A stretch of 58,394 bases of DNA from Lacticaseibacillus songhuajiangensis (lineage in GTDB: Bacteria; Bacillota; Bacilli; Lactobacillales; Lactobacillaceae). The stretch is taken from positions 1 to 58,394 of the forward strand of contig NZ_RHNR01000010.1 in NCBI RefSeq assembly GCF_003946025.1, given 5' to 3'. The position numbers and the translations under genes are program-made. How positions within the stretch are numbered: position 1 is the stretch's first letter; each line of letters starts with the position of its first letter. Below are positions 52,537 to 58,394 of this stretch, piece by piece. The notes below the pieces were generated by a model. It made no database searches and had not been told where the DNA came from. It saw only the letters and a program-made list of their open reading frames with translations.

Positions 52537-53562
52537 TTATTCTGGATCAACCAAAGCTGGAATGAACAAATTGCCGAGGGAGGCGGCGAGGATGGCTTTG
52601 ATGCTGTGCATCCGGTTTTCGCCTTCTTGGAACTGCTTGGCGAACGGTGCGTTGAAGACTTCCTCAGTAATCTCCATCTCACTTAGCCCGAACTTAGCAT
52701 GGATGTTCTGTGCCAACTTGGTGTTGAGGTCGTGGTAGGCCGGCAAGTCGTGCATCACGATGGTGTTCGGGTTGCCGGTCGCCTTCACGGCTGCCATGTT
52801 GAGCTGGTAAGGCTGCAGCAACTTGATACGTTCAGCCCACTTATCTTCTTCACCCATGGATGCCCAGATGTCGGTGTAAAGGACGTCGCTACCCTGAACG
52901 CCAGCCTTGAGGTCGTCAGTGATCAGTAGCTTGGCGCCGGATTCTTTGGCGTAGCCGGCGGCGATGTCCTGGACCTTTTGCGTTGGCTGGAGACTCTTGG
53001 GACCCACCAGGTGGACGTTCACACCGAGCATGGCGCCGGTCACCAGCAGGGAGTTGGCGACGTTGTTACGCGCGTCCCCTAAATAGGTAAGCGTGATGTC
53101 CTTAATGTGACCGAAGACTTCATCAATTGTCATGAAGTCTGCCAGCATCTGGGTTGGGTGCCAGTCATCGGTCAGACCGTTCCAGACGGGAACGCCAGAG
53201 TACTTGGCCAGGCCGTCCACGATGTCCTGATCGAAACCGCGATACTCGATGCCATCATACATAGAACCCAGAATTTTGGCGGTGTCCGCGAGCGATTCCT
53301 TCTTGCCAAACTGGATGTCGCTGGCGCCGAGGAATTCGGGGTGGGCCCCCAGGTCGGTGGCCGCAACCGTGAAGGCGGAACGCGTCCGGGTTGAAGTTTT
53401 TGCAAAGAGCAGCGCGATGTTTTTGCCCTGCAAGTAATGGTGCTCGATGTTGTGCTTCTTTAGATACTTGAGATGCTCAGCCAGTTTAATGAGCGTGTAG
53501 AGCTCGCTAGGGGTGTAGTCGATTTCTTTTAATAGGGATTTGCCCTGGAAGTGTGTGTTCAT
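52537..53562 (-). CDS. argF: Ornithine carbamoyltransferase (variant active-site motif)
   Basis: 341-aa carbamoyltransferase converting ornithine and carbamoyl phosphate to citrulline. Carbamoyl-phosphate motif [19 protein letters not shown], and the ornithine-binding loop [12 protein letters not shown] are present. The normally conserved HCLPA motif reads HDLPA, with aspartate (GAC) for the ornithine-contacting cysteine. The start at 53562 is set by GGAGG. It is divergent from argG and upstream of carAB on the same strand. Confidence 0.9.
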   Translation of the reverse strand: MNTHFQGKSLLKEIDYTPSELYTLIKLAEHLKYLKKHNIEHHYLQGKNIALLFAKTSTRTRSAFTVAATDLGAHPEFLGASDIQFGKKESLADTAKILGSMYDGIEYRGFDQDIVDGLAKYSGVPVWNGLTDDWHPTQMLADFMTIDEVFGHIKDITLTYLGDARNNVANSLLVTGAMLGVNVHLVGPKSLQPTQKVQDIAAGYAKESGAKLLITDDLKAGVQGSDVLYTDIWASMGEEDKWAERIKLLQPYQLNMAAVKATGNPNTIVMHDLPAYHDLNTKLAQNIHAKFGLSEMEITEEVFNAPFAKQFQEGENRMHSIKAILAASLGNLFIPALVDPE

Positions 53563-53611
53563 AGAAGGAACCTCCGTTTCGGTTGTTAATTCATTTTTAT
53601 TCAATACATGC

Positions 53612-53639
53612 AGTATACGCCATCTGCAACTATATGCAA
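53612..53639 (-). promoter_or_regulatory. argF promoter
   Basis: On the minus strand TTGCAT, 16-bp spacer, TATACT. Several TGCA-containing half-sites (53608, 53625, 53634, 53656, 53665) overlap it, as might be expected for ArgR control. Confidence 0.6.
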
Positions 53640-53779
53640 ATAAAATACGTTAAATGCAGAAATTTGCACTTTTTCACGAAAAAAATGAATTTAGGTGTTT
53701 ATTTTTCCGAAAACAGATGCTAGTATACAGACACCAGCTTTTTCAAAAGCGAATATGAATGCATAAACAAACTGAATTA

Positions 53780-53793
53780 ATTCAATTACTCGG
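53780..53793. promoter_or_regulatory. Candidate ArgR half-site palindrome before argG
   Basis: TGAATTAATTCA, a perfect palindrome just upstream of the argG ribosome site; it resembles the TGAAT/ATTCA arms of ARG boxes with shorter spacing. Confidence 0.35.
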
Positions 53794-53805
53794 AGGTAAT
53801 GACTT

Positions 53806-55026
53806 ATGACGAAGAAAATTGTATTGGCTTACTCAGGCGGCTTGGACACATCCGTTGCGATTCCGTGGCTCATCGATAAGGGCTACGAAGTGATCGCCGT
53901 GACACTCAACGTTGGTGAAGTCGACAAGGACATCGACTTTATTAAGGAAAAGGCACTCACCGTTGGCGCCATCGAAAGCTACGCCATTGACGGCATGGAA
54001 GAGTTCGCTGCTGACTATGTGGCACCCGTCATCAAAGGGAACCTTCTATATGAAGGAGAGTACCCATTGGTCTCCGCGCTGTCCCGCCCGCTGATCATCA
54101 AGAAGCTCGTCGACATTGCCCATGAGAACGGCGCGGTTGCCATTGCGCACGGCTCAACCGGGAAGGGGAATGACCAGGTTCGTTTTGAAGCCGCCATTCA
54201 TGCTCTGGATCCCGACATGGCGATTGAAGCGCCAATCCGTGACTTCCACTGGTCCCGTGAAGAAGAAATCGAATACGCCAAGGAGCACAACGTGCCCGTG
54301 CCAATCGGCCTGAAGTCCCCATACTCCATTGACCAGAACCTTTGGGGTCGTGCCAACGAAGCCGGGATTCTTGAAAATCCTTGGAACCAGGCACCCGCCG
54401 ATGCATACGAATTGACCGTGGCACCGGAAGACGCACCTGATGAAGCCGAATTCGTCGACCTGACTTTTGTTAAGGGGCTGCCCGTTGCTATTAACGGCGA
54501 GGAATTGCCACTGTACAAGTTGATCCTGAAGCTCAACGACATGGCCGGGAAGCACGGCATTGGCCGGATTGACCACATCGAAAACCGTTTGGTCGGCATC
54601 AAGAGCCGGGAAATCTACGAGGCACCAGGTGCCGCAGTCATCATGACCGCCCACAAGGACCTCGAGGACCTGACTTTTGAACGTGACCTCGCGCACTTCA
54701 AGCCAATTGTCGAACAGCAACTGACCAACATGATCTACAACGGCCTCTGGTTCTCCCCACTGTGCGACGCGCTGAACGCCTTCATTGACGAATCCCAGCA
54801 GGTTGTCAACGGGATTGTGAAAATCAAGATGTTCAAGGGTAGCGCCGTCGCTGTGGCGCGGCAGAGTGCTAATTCTCTCTACGACGAGAAGCTAGCGACC
54901 TACACCGCCGCCGACTCCTTTGACCAGGAAGCCGCAGCTGGTTTCATCAAGCTGTGGAGCCTGCCAACCACCGTTTACTCCCAGGTGAACGGTAAGACCG
55001 CTAAGAAACCCGCTACTAATAAGTAG
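53806..55026 (+). CDS. argG: Argininosuccinate synthase
   Basis: 406-aa ATP-dependent ligase joining citrulline and aspartate. The ATP-PP loop is [13 protein letters not shown], and [17 protein letters not shown] is the citrulline/aspartate region. Length is typical. TCGGAGG precedes the ATG. It is followed by argH after a 314-bp gap containing the tandem hairpin repeats. Confidence 0.95.
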   Translation: MTKKIVLAYSGGLDTSVAIPWLIDKGYEVIAVTLNVGEVDKDIDFIKEKALTVGAIESYAIDGMEEFAADYVAPVIKGNLLYEGEYPLVSALSRPLIIKKLVDIAHENGAVAIAHGSTGKGNDQVRFEAAIHALDPDMAIEAPIRDFHWSREEEIEYAKEHNVPVPIGLKSPYSIDQNLWGRANEAGILENPWNQAPADAYELTVAPEDAPDEAEFVDLTFVKGLPVAINGEELPLYKLILKLNDMAGKHGIGRIDHIENRLVGIKSREIYEAPGAAVIMTAHKDLEDLTFERDLAHFKPIVEQQLTNMIYNGLWFSPLCDALNAFIDESQQVVNGIVKIKMFKGSAVAVARQSANSLYDEKLATYTAADSFDQEAAAGFIKLWSLPTTVYSQVNGKTAKKPATNK

Positions 55027-55071
55027 AAACCCGCAACCACGCACCGCTTAAAGACTGGACAGGCAGCTGCG

Positions 55072-55319
55072 CAGTCGCGCGAAAGTAGGCAGACTCCTGA
55101 TACGTAAGGCAATCCCGACAAAAATCCTTAAAGCGGGATTTTAGCCGGTATTCCCTTACGTAGCGGAGTCTAACCGCCCACTTTCGCAGCCTATCCAGTC
55201 GCGCGAAAAAGAGCAGGGCCTCAACATATAAGGCACTGCAACTAAAAATCCTAAGTGCGGGATTTTCAGTTGCAGCACCTTATATGACCGGTCCTAACCG
55301 CTCTTTTTCGCAGCCTACA
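55072..55319 (+). repeat. Two tandem covarying hairpin repeats between argG and argH
   Basis: Copy 1 is 55072-55195 and copy 2 is 55196-55319. Both start CAGTCGCGCGAAA, contain AAAAATCCT...GCGGGATTTT, and end TTTCGCAGCCTA. The arms between these differ but stay complementary: ACGTAAGG/CCTTACGT in copy 1, ATATAAGG/CCTTATAT and GAAAAAGAGC/GCTCTTTTTC in copy 2. Confidence 0.8.
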
Positions 55320-55340
55320 TACAAGAAAGGAGGCCACACC

Positions 55341-56727
55341 ATGGCCGTTAAAAAATGTGGGGAGGCCGCTTCACCGCGGTGAGCCCGGAGTTTGCACAGG
55401 AGTTTGGCGCCTCCATTGATTTTGACCAGGCAATGGCCGCCGAGGATATTGAAGGTTCCATCGCGCACGTCACCATGCTGGGCAGCACCGGCATTTTGCC
55501 GCAGGGGGATGTGAATCAGATTAAGGCTGGCCTCCAGGAAATCGCGCAAGAATTGCAGGACGGAACCCTGGATGAGTTCACCATCGCTAACGAAGATATT
55601 CACATGAACATCGAGGCCATCCTGACGGCCAAAATTGGCCCGGTCGCCGGCAAGTTGCACACGGCCCGTTCCCGAAATGACCAGGTGGCAACTGACTTTC
55701 ACCTGTGGGTGACGCACCGTTTGCCTGAGGTGATCACCGCCATCGATAAGCTGCAGGGCGTCCTGATTCAGTTAGCCGAGGCGCATACCGATACTATTTT
55801 GCCGGGTACCACGCACCTCCAGCACGCCCAGCCAATTTCACTGGGGCACTACTTCATGGCTTACTTCAACATGTTGCAGCGTGACAAGGAGCGCTTCGAA
55901 TTCAACATTAAGCACGCCAGCGTGTCGCCGCTCGGTGCCGCGGCGTTAGCCGGGACGACTTTTCCGATTGACCGTCAGCAGACGGCCGACTTGCTCGGGT
56001 TCCAGGCCGTGTACAGCAACTCACTGGACGCCGTGTCCGATCGTGATTTTGCTATTGAATACCTGACCAACAGCAGCATGCTGATGATGCACCTGTCCCG
56101 TTTGTCCGAGGAACTCATCATCTGGGCGTCCTACGAGTACCAGTACGTGGAACTGGACGATGCATACTCGACGGGCTCGTCCATCATGCCGCAGAAGAAG
56201 AACGCGGATTACGCGGAGCTGATTCGCGGGAAGGTCGGCCGAGTATACGGCGACCTGATGAGCCTGCTCACGGTGATGAAGGGTCTGCCACTGGCCTACA
56301 ACAAGGACATGCAGGAAGACAAGGAAGGCGTGTTTGACGCCACGACCACCATCATGGGCAGCCTGCACGTGATGACGGGGATGCTGCAAACACTCCACGT
56401 GAAGGACGACCACATGGCGGCCGCCGTACAAAATGACTTCAGTAACGCCACCGAACTGGCCGATTACCTCGCCAGCAAGGGGCTACCGTTCCGGCAAGCG
56501 CACTCGGTGGTCGGCCAGCTGGTGCTCAAGGGTATCCAGGAGCACACGGCGCTGCAAGACATGCCGCTCAGTGAACTGCAGGCGGCCAGTGATCTGATTG
56601 AAGAAGACGTCTACCACGACCTCGATCCGCGCGTTGCGGTTGAACGCCGCACGAGTTTCGGGGGACTGCCTTCTCCCAGGTCAAGGCGCAGATTGCTCAG
56701 GGAAAGAAACTGCTGAATGAGGATTAA
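55341..56727 (+). pseudogene. argH: Argininosuccinate lyase, interrupted by two 1-base deletions
   Basis: Homologous to ArgH over its length ([28 protein letters not shown], and the family signature [20 protein letters not shown]). The start with AAAGGAGG is the ATG at 55341, but GTTAAAAAATG has six A where seven would give MAVKKMWGGRF; as written the frame stops after 13 codons. Near the end TTCGGGGGACT has five G where six would give [23 protein letters not shown]. Restored, the product is 462 aa. Without correction, the main frame runs 55355-56716 from an ATG lacking a well-placed ribosome site. Confidence 0.85.
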
Positions 56728-56729
56728 GT

Positions 56730-58193
56730 ATGAAACTAATGACGAAGATTGTCCTGGGGCTGGCGCTTTGCGCCGGCCTTAGTATTAGCGGGAACACGCA
56801 GCAGACGCACGCGGCGGCTAAGACCGACCCGGCGCTGACCAAAATTCAAAAGTCCGGCGTCCTCCGTCTGGGACTGTCGCCAGACTACGCACCATACGAA
56901 TTCCACAGCACGGTGGGCGGCAAGGACATTATCACCGGTTTTGACGTGACGATGGACAAGCTGATCGCCAAGCGCTTGGGCGTCAAACTCAAGTTGGTGG
57001 AAATGAGCAATGATGCATTGCTGGCCGCATTGGAGTCCGGCAAGGTCGACATGGTTGTCTCCGGGATTACGCCAACACCGGAACGGGCCAAGCGGGTCGA
57101 CTTTTCCACCCCATACTTCAACGACCCGAACGTCGTGCTGGTCAAGAAGGCCGACAAGAATAAGTTTAAGACGCTGAATGATTTCAAGGGCGCGAAGATT
57201 GGTGCCCAAATCACAACCATTCAAGAAGACCAGGCCAAGAAGTACCTGCACGGCGCGACGGTGACCTCACTTAAGAAGGTCACAGATGAAGCCGCGCAAC
57301 TCAGTCAGGGCAAGCTGGATGGGATTGTGGTACCAACGACCACTGCGAAGTCCTACATCATGCAGGACAGTGCCTTCGCCATTGCCCCAGCCAAAATTCC
57401 GGGTGGCGGCGGCGAATCTGCCGTCGTGATGCCGAAGAACTCGCCGGTACTGAAGGCCAAAATTAACCACATTCTGAAGACAGAAGTCATTGGTGCCCCA
57501 ATCACCAAGTGGCGTAATGCCGCCATCAAACAGATGACGGTCAAAAAGAGCTTCTTCCAGGAGTACGCACCGTACTTCGTAAAGGGGACGGAATACACTC
57601 TCGGCCTGGCGGTCATCGGGGTGGCGCTGGGTTTTGTGCTCGGGACAATCCTGGCCCTCATGAAGCGGTCGCGCGTGTGGATTCTTAAGGCGATTGCCAA
57701 CGTCTACATTGAATTCGTCCGCGGCACGCCACTGCTGATTCAAGTGTTCATCGTGTTCTTCGGCACGCAGATCATCGGTCTGACCGTTTCTGGTTTCGTT
57801 TCCGGGGCGATTGCGATGTTCCTGAATTCCGGTGCGTACGTTGCCGAAATCATTCGGTCCGGCCTCAACGCGGTGCCAAAAGGCCAGAGCGAAGCCGCAC
57901 GCTCGCTAGGCTTATCGCAGCGGCAGACGATGCAGATGGTGGTGTTGCCGCAAGCCATCCGCACGATTTTGCCGGCACTGGGTAATGAATTCGTCTCCGT
58001 TATTAAGGAAGGTTCCGTCATCTCGGTGATTGGGGTGGGCGAACTGACCTTCCAAACCTCAGTGGTGCAGGGCGCGTCGTTCCGCGCCTTCCTGCCGCTG
58101 ATCATCACCGCCTGCATTTACTTTGTCCTCACCTTCGGGCTCACGCGCATCCTGCACGGACTCGAGAAGGGCTTCAGCAAGGCTAACGCTTAA
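56730..58193 (+). CDS. Amino-acid ABC transporter, fused substrate-binding protein and permease
   Basis: 487 aa. A signal segment (residues 1-29) is followed by a solute-binding domain of the polar-amino-acid family (about 35-265: GVLRLGLSPDYAPYEF, GFDVTMDKLIAKRLG, FKGAKIGAQITTIQE) and then a HisM-type permease domain (about 285-480) with EAARSLGLSQRQTMQMVVLPQAIR, the EAA loop that contacts the ATPase. GAGG inside the argH end precedes the ATG, so it is co-transcribed with argGH. Arginine or a related amino acid is the likely substrate; no ATPase gene is seen before the window ends. Confidence 0.9.
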   Translation: MKLMTKIVLGLALCAGLSISGNTQQTHAAAKTDPALTKIQKSGVLRLGLSPDYAPYEFHSTVGGKDIITGFDVTMDKLIAKRLGVKLKLVEMSNDALLAALESGKVDMVVSGITPTPERAKRVDFSTPYFNDPNVVLVKKADKNKFKTLNDFKGAKIGAQITTIQEDQAKKYLHGATVTSLKKVTDEAAQLSQGKLDGIVVPTTTAKSYIMQDSAFAIAPAKIPGGGGESAVVMPKNSPVLKAKINHILKTEVIGAPITKWRNAAIKQMTVKKSFFQEYAPYFVKGTEYTLGLAVIGVALGFVLGTILALMKRSRVWILKAIANVYIEFVRGTPLLIQVFIVFFGTQIIGLTVSGFVSGAIAMFLNSGAYVAEIIRSGLNAVPKGQSEAARSLGLSQRQTMQMVVLPQAIRTILPALGNEFVSVIKEGSVISVIGVGELTFQTSVVQGASFRAFLPLIITACIYFVLTFGLTRILHGLEKGFSKANA

Positions 58194-58201
58194 AACGTGT
58201 T

Positions 58202-58229
58202 GCCCCGCAACTTTGGTTGCGGGGCTTTT
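58202..58229 (+). terminator. Terminator after the ABC transporter gene
   Basis: GCCCCGCAAC-TTTG-GTTGCGGGGC then TTTT. Confidence 0.88.
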
Positions 58230-58394
58230 GCTGTCCGTCAGCGTGAGTCATGAAACTTTCATCCGCAAGGATGCAGAAATTGAAAATAATGCTCCGACCG
58301 ACGGTCGGGACTGGGGTGGCTTGGTTACGTAACCGCAGGTAGGTGGCGCGGGGTCGCTCTCGCCTGGTAAACCAGGCTACCGCTAAACTTTTTG

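Noticed and set aside
55072..55319. Possible CRISPR or tRNA-like array between argG and argH
   Set aside because: Only two units, each a self-complementary hairpin with differing arms; no constant repeat with unique spacers and no cloverleaf.

Overview
The window comes from a low-G+C-phylum lactic acid bacterium, most likely a member of Lactobacillaceae with a fairly G+C-rich chromosome. The signs are strong AGGAGG-type ribosome sites, a KxYKxGKxW/LPxTG mucin-binding-type adhesin, a class Ib NrdHEFI ribonucleotide reductase, FruRKA, MntR-type manganese uptake, and Rgg-type regulators. I cannot name the genus from sequence alone. I see no transposase, phage gene, rRNA or CRISPR array. There is one tRNA (Leu, anticodon AAG).

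Layout. 0.1-2.6 kb: manganese ABC importer (minus strand) behind a DtxR/MntR-like operator. 2.8-4.7 kb: an unknown zinc-finger-like protein and a histidine phosphatase. 4.8-5.4 kb: YefM/YoeB-type toxin-antitoxin pair. 5.5-7.7 kb: MetE-like methyltransferase divergent from a LysR regulator. 7.8-11.8 kb: baeRF-like protein, membrane GGDEF protein, FetAB exporter. 12-15.4 kb: tRNA-Leu, two small ORFs, an MFS exporter behind a leader-ORF/terminator arrangement, and an amino-acid permease. 15.5-16.8 kb: RelB/PemK-like toxin-antitoxin and DUF1697. 17.4-21.1 kb: fruR-fruK-fruA. 21.5-23.9 kb: two GNATs and cfa.

23.9-42.6 kb is the accessory part. Two copies of a three-gene signalling-like module occur about 9 kb apart: a pair of Rgg-like regulators, plus a 15-16 residue peptide ORF on the opposite strand. 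The peptides share the pattern ExLxGxxxHNG. The first module lies upstream of a 1,919-residue cell-wall adhesin. The second lies upstream of an A+T-rich six-gene block encoding two membrane proteins and four secreted lipoproteins that form two paralogous pairs; a structured leader with a possible terminator precedes that block.

42.7-47 kb: divergent nrdHE and nrdFI with NrdR-like boxes. 47.6-58.2 kb: carAB, argF, argG, argH and an amino-acid ABC transporter, an arginine biosynthesis cluster.

Two families of structured intergenic repeat stand out. The first has five ~210-270 bp nested palindromes, with a conserved core and arms that differ in sequence but remain complementary within each copy. 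The second is a tandem pair of ~124 bp hairpins between argG and argH with the same covarying behaviour. argH carries two 1-base deletions and one lipoprotein gene carries another; all three fall in homopolymer runs, so sequencing error must be excluded before calling them pseudogenes or phase-variable.
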